Numbered from the stretch's first letter, positions 26,790 to 36,782 are shown. The stretch: 64,000 nucleotides of DNA from Euryarchaeota archaeon UBA557 (GCA_002503285.1 DARI01000013.1:19716-83715); one strand, 5' to 3'. Notes: generated by a model from the sequence alone, not told the origin. Program-made: numbers and translations.

Positions 26790-27530
26790 ATGTCGAATAG
26801 TGTAATTGGCATTGATGAAGCAGGAAGAGGACCAGTAATAGGTCCGATGGTGGTGTGTGCAATAAAACTTCCAAAAACTGATTATAAAATATTAAAAAAA
26901 ATTGGTGTTGATGACTCAAAAAAACTTAGTAAGATTAAAAGAAAAAAAATTTATCAATTAATATTAAAAGAGTCCGAAATAAATAATTGGGAGATATTTG
27001 TCAATATATGTAAAGCATCAGATATTGACATTGGAAGGAAAAAAATGAATATAAATGAATTAGAAATTAACTTATTTTCGGAATCTATACTGCAAGTAAG
27101 TACTGCTTATGATAATGATGAAATCTTTTTAGATGCATGTGACGTAAATGAAGATAGGTTTGGAGTATCCGTAAGAAATAAATTAGGAAGTTTGTGGAGA
27201 GATAATATAATCATATCAAAACATAAAATGGATCAAAGAAATTTAGCAGTAGGCGCTGCAAGTATTATTGCTAAAGTAGTAAGGGATGAAGAAATATTAA
27301 GAATTGGGAATAAACTAGATTTTCAAATTGGTTCAGGATATCCTTCCGACCCTATTACTATCATAGCAGTTAAAAAAATGATTACATCAGAATATCCTCA
27401 CGATGAATTAAGATGGAGTTGGGCTACAACAAAAAATGCTTGGATGAAATATCATAATAAGGCGATTCCGATTAGAGATGAAATAAATCATTTATCATGG
27501 AAAAAATCTTTCAGGAACGAGATAGAATAA
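26790..27530 (+). CDS. rnhB: Ribonuclease HII
   Basis: The enzyme removes ribonucleotides and RNA primers from DNA. The first acidic motif GIDEAGRGPVIGP follows the start, DDSKKLS and FLDACDVN give two more catalytic carboxylates, and the AAASIIAK-type motif appears as GAASIIAKVVRDEE. SGYPSDP is the usual late motif. ATG at 26790 is chosen over TTG at 26781. About 246 residues, normal for archaea. An insertion of lysine-rich sequence is typical of this A/T-rich genome. Confidence 0.94.
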   Translation: MSNSVIGIDEAGRGPVIGPMVVCAIKLPKTDYKILKKIGVDDSKKLSKIKRKKIYQLILKESEINNWEIFVNICKASDIDIGRKKMNINELEINLFSESILQVSTAYDNDEIFLDACDVNEDRFGVSVRNKLGSLWRDNIIISKHKMDQRNLAVGAASIIAKVVRDEEILRIGNKLDFQIGSGYPSDPITIIAVKKMITSEYPHDELRWSWATTKNAWMKYHNKAIPIRDEINHLSWKKSFRNEIE

Positions 27531-27572
27531 GAATGGTGAAATGCATAATATCGATAGGAGTGAGATACTGAC

Positions 27573-29315
27573 ATGAGCAAAGATACTGATTGGGACTCCG
27601 GCATTAAGGATGTAGTTCGAAAATACGCCCTTCAAAATGCATTAGAATATAACGGAAATGGCAAACCCAGTAGTGTATTGGGCAGAATAATGTCTGAAAG
27701 GAAAGATTTACGAGCTTTGGCAAAAAAATTATCTTCGCTAATCGATTCTGAGGTAAGCATTGCTAATGAAATTGCTGCTAATGATGGCATAGAAAGTATA
27801 AAGAAAATATTAACAAAATTAAATCCGGATGCATTAGTTAGAAAGAAGCAAATTCGTAGAACTGGCTTACCAGATTTATTAGATACTGAAAATAAGAAAA
27901 TCATATTAAGATTTGCCCCTAATCCAAATGGCCCATTGACTTTAGGTCATTCAAGAGGAATTGTATTAAATTCTCAATTTGCTAAGAAATATAATGGAAA
28001 GGTTGTGTTGCGATTTGACGATACTGATACAAAAGTAAAGCCACCGATGTTAGAAGCATACAAGTGGATAGAAGAGGAATACGAATGGATAAGTGGTTCA
28101 CCTGCAGATATAGTAATACGAGCCAGTGAAAGAATGCCAATATACTTAGATTATGCAGAAAAAATGATTTCAAAAGGATTTGGGTATGTCTGTAGATGCA
28201 GTTCTGGAGAATTTAAAAAACTGAGAGATGCGGGAGAAGTTAGTCCATACAGAAACAGAAGTATAGAGGAAAATCTGAATGATTGGAGTGCCATGTTGGA
28301 TGGAAAAATGAAAGCTGGAGAGGGAGTAGTGAGAGTAAAAACTCCAACAGATCTCCCTAATCCTGCTCTAAGAGACTGGCCTGCATTAAGGATTCAACAC
28401 GGTGAACACCCTATTGTTGGAAAAATGTATAAAGTATGGCCACTATTAGACTTCCAAAGTGCGATAGAAGATCATGAACAAAGAGTAACGCACATAATTC
28501 GTGGTAAAGATTTGATGGATAGCACCAGAAAGCAAAAATTATTGTATGAGCATTTTGGATGGGATTATCCAGAAACGATGTATTGGGGAAGAGTAAAAGT
28601 TTTTGAATTTGGCGGGTTCTCAACTTCAGGAATGAGAAAATCAATAATGGAAAGCGAATATTCAGGATGGGATGACTTAAGACTACCAACAATAAAATCA
28701 TTAAGAAGAAGAGGTTTTGATCCAAGTTCACTTAGATCTTTTTGGCTAGATCTCGGACTTACTCAAAAGGATATCTCAATTTCAATGCAGACTATTGAGT
28801 CATTTAATATTAAAAAAATTGATCCGATAACGCCGAGGAGATTTTTTGTAAGGAATCCTATAAAATTAAAAATGTCTTGGAAGGGCAAAAATAAAAAATT
28901 TAATGATATATTAAAAATCCAAAATCATCCAAATAGCACTAATTTAGATGATGTTAGAAAATGGAGATTTAATGAATTTGAAGAAACTTTGTTTATTGAA
29001 AATAACGACTACATTAAATGGGATAAATTTAGGCTAAAGGATTTCGCAGATGTTTCTAAAATAGACAAACATTGCAAAGTAGAATCAATTGAAAGACAAG
29101 ATAATCGACAAATCATACATTGGCTACTTGAATCAATTTCTAGAGAGGCCGTTTTACATATTCCTCAAGGCAATAACATAATGATCCACGAAGGCATAAT
29201 AGAGAACTATAATTTAGAAGAAGGGAAAATATATCAATTCGAAAGGGTGGGTTTTGCCAAGATAGAAAATATAACTCCAGGTAAACCAATAAAATTAATT
29301 TGGCTCCATAGTTAA
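27573..29315 (+). CDS. gltX: Glutamyl-tRNA synthetase, archaeal type
   Basis: The 580-residue protein charges tRNA-Glu and, in many archaea, tRNA-Gln as well. The HIGH-type motif is PNGPLTLGHSRG (about residue 116 on), and the KMSKS-type loop is FSTSGMRKS (about residue 350). The N-terminal 100 residues form the helical extension characteristic of the archaeal/eukaryal class, and the C-terminal domain is beta-rich as in GlnRS-like enzymes. ATG at 27573 follows GGAGTGAG. The gene ends about 60 bases before the next membrane protein. Confidence 0.95.
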   Translation: MSKDTDWDSGIKDVVRKYALQNALEYNGNGKPSSVLGRIMSERKDLRALAKKLSSLIDSEVSIANEIAANDGIESIKKILTKLNPDALVRKKQIRRTGLPDLLDTENKKIILRFAPNPNGPLTLGHSRGIVLNSQFAKKYNGKVVLRFDDTDTKVKPPMLEAYKWIEEEYEWISGSPADIVIRASERMPIYLDYAEKMISKGFGYVCRCSSGEFKKLRDAGEVSPYRNRSIEENLNDWSAMLDGKMKAGEGVVRVKTPTDLPNPALRDWPALRIQHGEHPIVGKMYKVWPLLDFQSAIEDHEQRVTHIIRGKDLMDSTRKQKLLYEHFGWDYPETMYWGRVKVFEFGGFSTSGMRKSIMESEYSGWDDLRLPTIKSLRRRGFDPSSLRSFWLDLGLTQKDISISMQTIESFNIKKIDPITPRRFFVRNPIKLKMSWKGKNKKFNDILKIQNHPNSTNLDDVRKWRFNEFEETLFIENNDYIKWDKFRLKDFADVSKIDKHCKVESIERQDNRQIIHWLLESISREAVLHIPQGNNIMIHEGIIENYNLEEGKIYQFERVGFAKIENITPGKPIKLIWLHS

Positions 29316-29334
29316 TAAAATTACCATTTAGGAT

Positions 29335-29346
29335 TGTATATTTTAT
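29335..29346 (+). promoter_or_regulatory. Candidate TATA box for 29375 membrane protein
   Basis: TGTATATTTTAT sits about 34 bases before the GTG at 29375. With the usual 25-base spacing transcription would begin near 29367, giving an almost leaderless mRNA. Evidence is sequence pattern only. Confidence 0.4.
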
Positions 29347-29374
29347 TAATCTTATAAGCGGCGCATTCAAACAC

Positions 29375-31399
29375 GTGATATCAATCAGATGGCAAATGAC
29401 GCTACGAGATAGGGCCAATGCATTTATTTTGGCATCACTAATTACAATGATAATTTTTATGCCAATGGCCGTTCAAAGTCAAATTTCCGAAGAATGTTGC
29501 AAACAACGAGAATTTGAATTATTTTTAATTGGTGAACCTGATGATGGAATATTAACACCATTCTATTCTGAGCTAAATACAGAAGAAGTTGAAGTTGAAG
29601 TTACATCATCAATAGGAGGAGAAGTTAAGATTGCGACATGGGATGTAACTTGGAGGATCGAGGGAGAATATCTCTCAGAAACTTGGGAATTTTCCATACC
29701 ATACAGGTTACAAGGAGCAGCCGGTTTTACGCTTAATGCCACATTAGAAGTAAAAATTGGTGGCGATACATACGAAGGGTCAATTCCGACGCCTGAAATA
29801 TTATTGACTGGAGAAGGTAATTTGGAGATACCGGTAGAAGTTGCACAAGGCGATATATCGGAAGGAGATTTAGTAGAAATTACTCTAAGTGTACAGAATT
29901 TGGTATTTACAAGCCCTGGTGAAGATACTGGAGTATTCTTTGTTTGGGGATCAGAAGAATATGATGCTAGCATAAGGGTGAAATTGCCACTCTTAGAAAT
30001 TTTGATTAAAGACCCGAGTGTAACTGGTAATTTAGTTTATCTTCCTGTTATGATAAAGTCAGGATTTGAGGGCGACATGTGGTCAAAATCTAATGGGATT
30101 GCCAAAGTCCAAAATATAGAGATAGGCGAAAGCCCCATAGCGATACTAAGAGATATTGGCGTAGAAGTAACATTTGTTTGGGAAGTTCCGGTCAACTCTG
30201 ATGGAATTATTAAATTTGAATTTGAATTAATCCCTCAACCAGGATTAATTATTAGTTCAAATAAGACTCATGAGATAGTAGTTGGGGAAGATAGTGGACC
30301 TGGTGATTGGTACCCAGAGAATGAGCCATTGAGAGATGGAGGATCTACAATTGAAGTTGATATCGATACGAAATTTAAGGGAAATTCGATAGAAAAACAA
30401 ATTTCAATAGAATTTGATGGGGCAATGTCACAATGGATTAGATGGGGATTGGACAATATTGGAAATAGCACATTAGATTCCAATAGTTGGTGGAAGAATC
30501 TTAATTCATATTCTGATTCCATAAAATCTACTGAAAAACATAATGGTAAAGTTGATGATTCCGAAATTAGAGCACTAAAAAACCATCTGATAGGCTCTAG
30601 ATCAGACCTTAGATCATTTTTTGCAAATGGCCTATACCTAGAGATTGAGTCAATAATTGGCATAAATCCCATAGATTTAGGTCCTACAGAAATAAATATC
30701 AATATGGGTGCAACTAGAGCATTTAGTTCGGAAGAAATGATAATAACGATTGAGACTTCTTATGCTATTGAAGAAAATCAAAGGCAAATATTAGTTGAGA
30801 ACTTTATTAGGCCATCATCCGAACAAATCTGGGATGAAGTTTCTTTGAACATTATGTTCAAAACTAATATGTTGACTGGCATGGGAGACATATATGCAGA
30901 TGAAATAGACTATAAACTGAGAAGATGGATAATCATGGAATCAATTAGTATTACTGAAGAAGACATTGATACCGAAATTGAATTCAGAATTGAGTTTGTA
31001 CCGCCTAGTTCAATTATATTTAGCCCCCTTGTATCTGCAATGATTTCTGTACTGGCATTATCAGTCGCTTTAGTAATAGGAATGGCCCTAACAAAAAGAA
31101 GAGCGAGAGTTCCTACTATGATTACAGTATTAGTCTTAGGAGCCTTAGCATTTACAATTTATTGGATGGGGTTACCTTTGCAAATAGTATTAGGAATAGT
31201 TTCAACTAGCGTTTTATTAGTATTTCCAATCTCATTGGTATCACCAACCTCAAAAACTATTGAAAAAATAACTAATAATGTTGGAGGACCTTATGTCAAA
31301 TGTCCATCTTGCGGTATTTCTAATCAAGTTCAGTCTACGGTGAGGCCATTAAGAATACCATGTTCGGAATGTAATAGTATTTTAAGAATTGAAAATTAA
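29375..31399 (+). CDS. Exported membrane protein with C-terminal zinc ribbon
   Basis: A 674-residue protein. An N-terminal signal helix (FILASLITMIIFMPMAVQSQ) leads into about 500 residues of beta-rich extracellular sequence with several Ig-like blocks. Two or three C-terminal membrane helices follow (LVSAMISVLALSVALVIGMAL, MITVLVLGALAFTIYWMGL, VLGIVSTSVLLVFPISL), and the last 35 residues form a zinc ribbon with CPSCG and CSECN pairs on the inner face. The domain order fits a surface sensor or complex subunit whose ribbon contacts cytosolic partners. No family recognised. GTG at 29375 is used; ATG at 29396 is an alternative. Confidence 0.75.
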   Translation: MISIRWQMTLRDRANAFILASLITMIIFMPMAVQSQISEECCKQREFELFLIGEPDDGILTPFYSELNTEEVEVEVTSSIGGEVKIATWDVTWRIEGEYLSETWEFSIPYRLQGAAGFTLNATLEVKIGGDTYEGSIPTPEILLTGEGNLEIPVEVAQGDISEGDLVEITLSVQNLVFTSPGEDTGVFFVWGSEEYDASIRVKLPLLEILIKDPSVTGNLVYLPVMIKSGFEGDMWSKSNGIAKVQNIEIGESPIAILRDIGVEVTFVWEVPVNSDGIIKFEFELIPQPGLIISSNKTHEIVVGEDSGPGDWYPENEPLRDGGSTIEVDIDTKFKGNSIEKQISIEFDGAMSQWIRWGLDNIGNSTLDSNSWWKNLNSYSDSIKSTEKHNGKVDDSEIRALKNHLIGSRSDLRSFFANGLYLEIESIIGINPIDLGPTEININMGATRAFSSEEMIITIETSYAIEENQRQILVENFIRPSSEQIWDEVSLNIMFKTNMLTGMGDIYADEIDYKLRRWIIMESISITEEDIDTEIEFRIEFVPPSSIIFSPLVSAMISVLALSVALVIGMALTKRRARVPTMITVLVLGALAFTIYWMGLPLQIVLGIVSTSVLLVFPISLVSPTSKTIEKITNNVGGPYVKCPSCGISNQVQSTVRPLRIPCSECNSILRIEN

Positions 31400-32256
31400 T
31401 TTATAATTCCGTATTTTAATAAAGAATTCATTAGGTTTTCTGATAATGAATATTCATCATCGAAGTCCCATTTATCTAACTGATAATTTAATTGGCCTAC
31501 CATATCAGTTTCCCAACCTGGTGCTACAATACAATTCCAAATTATTTCCTCTACACGTGCAGTAGAAGGTAGATTTTTCGTTAATACTGGTTTAGCCAAT
31601 AATGATAAAGATTCTTCCTTCATAGCAATATTCATATCATTCCATGATGAAGATAAAGATTTTAAATAACTCACATCAATCCAATTAAAATTTTTTAAAT
31701 TTGGATTTTTTACTTCTGTTATAGGTAATATACGGATGCTCCCTTCTTTTTTTAATATATTTTTTAATTTTAAAAATACAGGATCATAGGTATTGTCAAG
31801 TGAGTCATCTAACCAGTTGCCCGATAATATCCACGGGCGTAACCTGCGTAATCTTATGCTATTAGGGCATATTTCATTAGCTAATGCATGCGACTGTGCT
31901 ATTGCGGTTAGAGGTCCTTTTTTGGAATCTCCATCTGAACCAGTTAGTCCTTCAACAATTGAATCTGAGAGGAATAATGAATTATTATCATTATTTAGAT
32001 ATGGACCAATTTGATCATTTGAATTCACCACATTTATGGAAGGATAATTTTGATTAGGTTCATTTACAAATCTTCTCCTATAGGGAATATTAGAATCTAA
32101 TAAGGCGGCCTCAATTGGGGCAAGGGCTAAACAGCCACGGATACTAGGTTGGGATGTAATAAGAATAGTATTGTTAGATTCTTTAATATCTTGACTGAAT
32201 TTTATAAATATTTCAGAAACATCTGAGAAAACTACATCATCCAATAAGTTCTCCAT
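31396..32256 (-). CDS. Unknown protein next to rps15; possible degenerate RecJ/Cdc45-like protein
   Basis: The 286-residue soluble protein has no recognised motif. It starts 44 bases after the rps15 stop on the same strand. In many archaea the gene next to rps15 encodes a RecJ-like DHH exonuclease (GAN/Cdc45 homologue). The early segment ILITSQPSIRGCLALAPIEAALLDSNI has the layout of a RecJ motif I region (strand, polar loop, helix) but lacks the catalytic Asp residues, and LFLSDSIVEG replaces an Asp-His-His loop. This reading rests mainly on position and loose pattern. Its stop overlaps the convergent gene's stop by four bases. Confidence 0.5.
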   Translation of the reverse strand: MENLLDDVVFSDVSEIFIKFSQDIKESNNTILITSQPSIRGCLALAPIEAALLDSNIPYRRRFVNEPNQNYPSINVVNSNDQIGPYLNNDNNSLFLSDSIVEGLTGSDGDSKKGPLTAIAQSHALANEICPNSIRLRRLRPWILSGNWLDDSLDNTYDPVFLKLKNILKKEGSIRILPITEVKNPNLKNFNWIDVSYLKSLSSSWNDMNIAMKEESLSLLAKPVLTKNLPSTARVEEIIWNCIVAPGWETDMVGQLNYQLDKWDFDDEYSLSENLMNSLLKYGIIN

Positions 32257-32300
32257 AAGCGGGCTGAAATAGGTTAGGCGTTCAAGCCTTCTGCTTATAA

Positions 32301-32756
32301 TTACTCAACCATTAATCTTAGTTGATCTCTTTTATATGTCCAAGTTTCAAGAATATTTCCATTTCCCTTGTAATATCTAGCTAATCTACGTATTTTTGAT
32401 TCGCATAATTCTAATTGTCTACGATTATGAATATCTTTTTTGTTTGAATTTAAATGATCAATTAGCCTTAATGCTCTACGCATGAGGTTCATCATATCTT
32501 CAGGATAAGATGGTACAATATTGTTCCTAGTAAGAGTTTGGGAGATTCTTTCACCTGTTACTAAACGAGCATCGGGGACTGCATATCTATCTCTAAGAAT
32601 CGTTCCAATAACTGCTGTTGAATTACCTTCTTTTGAGAGAGTTAAAATTAATTCCTCAACTTCTTCTTTATTATCATTAGACCAAACAGGAGGCATTTTA
32701 GAATTGGGCTTGTTTGAGCCACTACTTCCTTTCCCTTTACTATGCATACGTGCCAC
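32301..32756 (-). CDS. rps15: Small-subunit ribosomal protein uS15
   Basis: A 151-residue ribosomal protein of the archaeal/eukaryal type, longer than bacterial S15. The N-terminal ARMHSKGKGSSGS is typical, followed by VEELILTLSKEGNS, RDRYAVPDARL and the conserved C-terminal helix pair (MRRALRLIDHLNSNKKD and ESKIRRLARYYK). It binds 16S rRNA in the central domain. A degenerate RecJ-like gene follows closely on the same strand, as in other euryarchaea. Confidence 0.96.
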   Translation of the reverse strand: MARMHSKGKGSSGSNKPNSKMPPVWSNDNKEEVEELILTLSKEGNSTAVIGTILRDRYAVPDARLVTGERISQTLTRNNIVPSYPEDMMNLMRRALRLIDHLNSNKKDIHNRRQLELCESKIRRLARYYKGNGNILETWTYKRDQLRLMVE

Positions 32757-32832
32757 TCATAATCACCTCTGACAGCCATGCGACTAACCCACCCTCTTTA
32801 ATCGCTACGTAAGATTTTTGTAAGAATTCGAT

Positions 32833-34617
32833 TCAAAGACGATGTTGGGCCCTTCCCAATCGACCTGGGCCATTTGGCCACTCCCATCCAGGTGCATCTG
32901 CTCTAGCCGAGCCAATTAACAGATTATTCTGATACACTAAAACTTCATCACCACGTCTGATATCGCCCTCTATTGATTCGACATTTGTGGAAAATAAATC
33001 GCCTTTCCAAATATGATCATTGCGTAAATAAACTCTAGATAGGGTGCCATATTTATCCAAAATTGGTAAACAAGATTTTGAAAATGCGAATCTAGCGCTT
33101 CTGGGATTCCATTGTGCAAGTTGAATACCATTATTTTTAATTGTAAAAATCGGAGGTCTGCCCTCTACAGATGTATCATTTAACCATAAATCACATCCAT
33201 GCTGAAACCTAGAGAGAGATTTTAGCTTTTCTAATCTGTGCAAACTTTCTTTCATCTTAGGAATATTAAAATCCAATATTGCATTATCTATCTCAATAGA
33301 TAGATTAGATAATGATTCTGAGCAGCCTGCAGATAGTCCTTTTCTAGTATCTTTAATATCAATCCCTTCTATTTCAATTTTAATTCCGGAATGATTTATT
33401 ATTCGAGAATAATTTGTTCTATTAGATATTTTCTTAACCATATTTTTTATTATATATATTTCGTCTTTATCCCAATCTCCAGTAACAGGAATATCATAAT
33501 TACCCGCTGGCCAAATATCCTCTAATTCCCTCGGAACTAACCCTAATGGGGCAGTAACAATGACTTCATGAACTCCTCTTGTATTGATTGATTTAGCGAA
33601 TCTTTGATGACTTTGGGATAAACGATATGGTTTCATTGCTGAGCAAGGTAGCAATAGTAATACATTGGTTTGATGATTAGGGGGGGTATGAAAATTTGAA
33701 ACCCTATTGTGCCAATCTTGGATTAAGGCATCAGAACGGCTGGTGAAAGAATTACATCGCAGAGTAGCGGAATTTCCTAATACCCTAGACAAACCAGACC
33801 TACCTCCTCCTAATTCTCTCATTTTGAGGTCATGGAGCCTTAAATGTTCAACAGATTTTGAACTTGAAGTGCTTTGCATTTCAGCTAATTCCCTTAGTGA
33901 ACCTTCACGAATTGCAGCTCTTGTTGCAGAGATTGATCTCTTCCACTCTGCACATTGGGCATCCATATCGGAACTTTCACTAACAGTATAATCAATTTCT
34001 CTTGGCCCTAGGGTCGACAATAAAACACCGATTGCAGAAGCGCTTCTTGACCTAGATAAGTCAAATAAATCTATTCCCATCCATGTAAGTAGAGCGCAAT
34101 TATCAGGACCAGCGATACCTGGGGTCCAAATTAAAGAAGAAGGAAATTTTGTCCTTATTGTGTCTATAGCATCGATTAGCAACCCTTGATTCTTCACTAA
34201 TTGAGGAGAATCTACCAAAACGACTATTGATGGTTCTAAATTTTTATCATTTAATTTTATGTCATGATGTAAGGATTGCCAGGAGACAAGTAGGACTTCT
34301 TCTCCTTCGCTGAATGTACCGGAATCTGATTCTGCAAGGCTAGGAGGAAGTACTAATCCTTCCATTGATGTCCATGTATCTGGAGTATCAAATGGGAAGC
34401 AGAAATTACCACGTGTAGATATCGAGATATTTGCAGGGATTGAAGAAGAGTTTCTTCTCGAACTAAAGGGCGCAATTGAAATAGGTAATTCTGGATCATT
34501 TATGCCAAGTACAATTCCCGGCGTCCAAGATGATGGGTTTTTCCTGTCACCGAGGGAAAAAATACGAGAAAAACGTTGCCTAGATTCTACTCCGCGAGCT
34601 AAAGGCCTACCATCCAT
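32833..34617 (-). CDS. arcS: Archaeosine synthase (ArcS)
   Basis: This TGT-related enzyme converts preQ0 at position 15 of archaeal tRNAs to archaeosine. The signature PC-x3-KPY-x2-S-x2-H is exactly present as PCSAMKPYRLSQSH, followed by TAPLGLVPRELEDIWPAGNYDIPVTGDW. A degenerate TGT-like N-terminal half and a C-terminal PUA domain (KYGTLSRVYLRNDHIWKGDLF, then GDEVLVYQNNLLIGSA) complete the family architecture. The longest frame starts at TTG 34713, which would overlap the divergent gene's start by 34 bases; ATG at 34617 removes that conflict and gives 594 residues. Archaeosine is a euryarchaeal hallmark. Confidence 0.9.
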   Translation of the reverse strand: MDGRPLARGVESRQRFSRIFSLGDRKNPSSWTPGIVLGINDPELPISIAPFSSRRNSSSIPANISISTRGNFCFPFDTPDTWTSMEGLVLPPSLAESDSGTFSEGEEVLLVSWQSLHHDIKLNDKNLEPSIVVLVDSPQLVKNQGLLIDAIDTIRTKFPSSLIWTPGIAGPDNCALLTWMGIDLFDLSRSRSASAIGVLLSTLGPREIDYTVSESSDMDAQCAEWKRSISATRAAIREGSLRELAEMQSTSSSKSVEHLRLHDLKMRELGGGRSGLSRVLGNSATLRCNSFTSRSDALIQDWHNRVSNFHTPPNHQTNVLLLLPCSAMKPYRLSQSHQRFAKSINTRGVHEVIVTAPLGLVPRELEDIWPAGNYDIPVTGDWDKDEIYIIKNMVKKISNRTNYSRIINHSGIKIEIEGIDIKDTRKGLSAGCSESLSNLSIEIDNAILDFNIPKMKESLHRLEKLKSLSRFQHGCDLWLNDTSVEGRPPIFTIKNNGIQLAQWNPRSARFAFSKSCLPILDKYGTLSRVYLRNDHIWKGDLFSTNVESIEGDIRRGDEVLVYQNNLLIGSARADAPGWEWPNGPGRLGRAQHRL

Positions 34618-34679
34618 ATGGTTGACGAGTGATGCATTTCGCTTGAAGGATTCTAATGTGAGGGAGGTTTGGGTTAATC

Positions 34680-36773
34680 GTGCGAAGCATAATTGTATTG
34701 CTAACTTTGGCAATTTTATTTCTAATGAATGTTAGTCCAATCATAAGTGCTCAATCAACAAACATCAATATCTTGATAGATGAAAATGTAGAAATTGAAG
34801 GACCAGTTACAATTGAGTATACTTGTAATTTAATAGCATGCATGGAGCTTGAATTAAAAGTCATTAATAATGGAATTTACACTAATAAGTCTGATTCTCA
34901 CAGAGTTTCTTGGTCCGGATTGGTTAATGGTAGCTTTTCATGGCAGGTTTATGCTGAAGCAGGGATAGGCGAGGAGGATATTACTAGTAAAATAATAATA
35001 GATGATAATGGCACAATTGAGATGTCAGATTTAACAGATAATATTATTTTTAATGCGGAAAATTACGGAGATTATTTTTATCATGCTTCGCCATGTCAAA
35101 TGGATAGTTGCAATAATCTAGATAATATTAATGAGGGGATGAAATTTACAGGAGCATTGGATTCAAATATAGATAAAGATGCAATAAAATTACTAGGTAG
35201 TGAAGGCGATATTATCCTGATTAAAAACATAATATTTGCTCATGACATCAATATAGAATTATGGAGTGTTTTACCAGAAAGTAAAACAATTATTACAGAT
35301 TTTTCGAATTATATTTATGAAGATTATTATTTGGAATATCCAGAGGGGGAACTTTGGTTAAAGCTAATTCCTAGAAATGAAATTGGATATACACCTTATC
35401 AATTTGAAGTGATTTACTATGACTCGAATAATGAATCACCAGATAATATGGAATTAAACAATCCTTGGAATCATGGAGCATCATTATTATTTGGAAATTT
35501 TTATCGTGGCCAAATTGCTGCTTCTGATATTGAGGGCGATTCAATATTAATTAATGCAGGCGCAAAAATGGAAATTATTCCAATTTGTCAATTTAGTAAT
35601 TATGTAAATATTGAAATATTTTTTCATGAGAATGATAATAACATATTAGAATACCTGACAAATATTAAAATTTGCCCTGATAAAATTTATACAAGTAAAG
35701 ATACACAATCAATAGAATTCAGAATTAAATCTAATTTAACAACAGCATGGGAGATAGGCATTTATTCAAATAAAAATGGTGATGGAGGAGATTTAGGTGA
35801 TGCACCTGATTACATATGGGAAAATGGAAAAATTGATGATAATTGGGTAATAATAAATGATAATAACACTGAATATAATGGCCATTTGGGAATAAATGAT
35901 GATATAGATATATACGGATTGATGGTAAAGCACGAAAACGGCTCTCATATTTATTTTAATGATTCTATAGGAGATATTTCCATACATATAGTTATTTTAG
36001 ATCAAAAAACAGGAATAATTGTAAATTATACAAATGGAACTGAAATTATAGCACCGAAGGGGATACATGCAATACGGATTGAAAAAAATAATGGTGAGTC
36101 AGGAGAAGTAAATTATCAATTTATGAGCCCAGAGTTTGTAGAATACCGTCCTGAAAATATAAAATTAGAAGATCTATCAAGTATGTTTACAAATTTCTAT
36201 ATTTTTGTAGGCATCATGTTTTTAACTCCAATGATGATAGTACTATGGTGGAATAGAAACGATATAAAAGGTAAATACGAAATTAATTCAATTGAGCAAC
36301 ATGAACTTAAAAGATTAGAAAAATTACGAAAAAGAATATCTAATGGCGTAGATCAAGAAGTAATAATTTCATCATTACATCAACTTGGAGATAGCCCTTG
36401 GAAATCCGTAATTCAGGAATGTGGAAATCCTCTGATTAGACATATGACCGAACAAATAGAAGTTTGTATATGGAAAATTGAAGGGAGTAAGTCAAATATT
36501 TTAGTAGGTATTAAACCATATAAGAATATTTGGAAAATGGCTGCTATTCGAATATTTGCATCAGAAGGTCCGCCCATAGAGATCAAAGAAGTTACCCCTC
36601 AAATGATATTTCAAGAGGATGAGATTTTTCTCGAGACTTTGGAAATTGGAAAGAGCGTATTCATAAAAATTTCATTTATTGATGAGCCTAAAAATATAGA
36701 TTTCCAAATATCAGGAGTCGTCAATAATGTACCACTAGCTGCTACTTCTTCAAGAGCAATCTCATTCGATTAA
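34680..36773 (+). CDS. Surface receptor-like membrane protein
   Basis: A 697-residue protein starting with a signal helix (SIIVLLTLAILFLMNVSPIISAQ) at a GTG codon. The extracellular part (about 480 residues) is rich in Asn, Asp and Ile and contains two or three pre-peptidase-like beta domains (ASDIEGDSILINAGAK, NDDIDIYGLMVKHENG). A single membrane helix (FYIFVGIMFLTPMMIVLWW, about residue 505) is followed by a basic stretch and a 170-residue cytosolic domain with alternating helix and strand (KLEKLRKRISNG, then VCIWKIEGSKSNILVGIKPYK). This single-pass topology suggests a sensor, but no signalling family is recognised. The gene is divergent from arcS. Confidence 0.75.
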   Translation: MRSIIVLLTLAILFLMNVSPIISAQSTNINILIDENVEIEGPVTIEYTCNLIACMELELKVINNGIYTNKSDSHRVSWSGLVNGSFSWQVYAEAGIGEEDITSKIIIDDNGTIEMSDLTDNIIFNAENYGDYFYHASPCQMDSCNNLDNINEGMKFTGALDSNIDKDAIKLLGSEGDIILIKNIIFAHDINIELWSVLPESKTIITDFSNYIYEDYYLEYPEGELWLKLIPRNEIGYTPYQFEVIYYDSNNESPDNMELNNPWNHGASLLFGNFYRGQIAASDIEGDSILINAGAKMEIIPICQFSNYVNIEIFFHENDNNILEYLTNIKICPDKIYTSKDTQSIEFRIKSNLTTAWEIGIYSNKNGDGGDLGDAPDYIWENGKIDDNWVIINDNNTEYNGHLGINDDIDIYGLMVKHENGSHIYFNDSIGDISIHIVILDQKTGIIVNYTNGTEIIAPKGIHAIRIEKNNGESGEVNYQFMSPEFVEYRPENIKLEDLSSMFTNFYIFVGIMFLTPMMIVLWWNRNDIKGKYEINSIEQHELKRLEKLRKRISNGVDQEVIISSLHQLGDSPWKSVIQECGNPLIRHMTEQIEVCIWKIEGSKSNILVGIKPYKNIWKMAAIRIFASEGPPIEIKEVTPQMIFQEDEIFLETLEIGKSVFIKISFIDEPKNIDFQISGVVNNVPLAATSSRAISFD

Positions 36774-36782
36774 GAAAAATAA

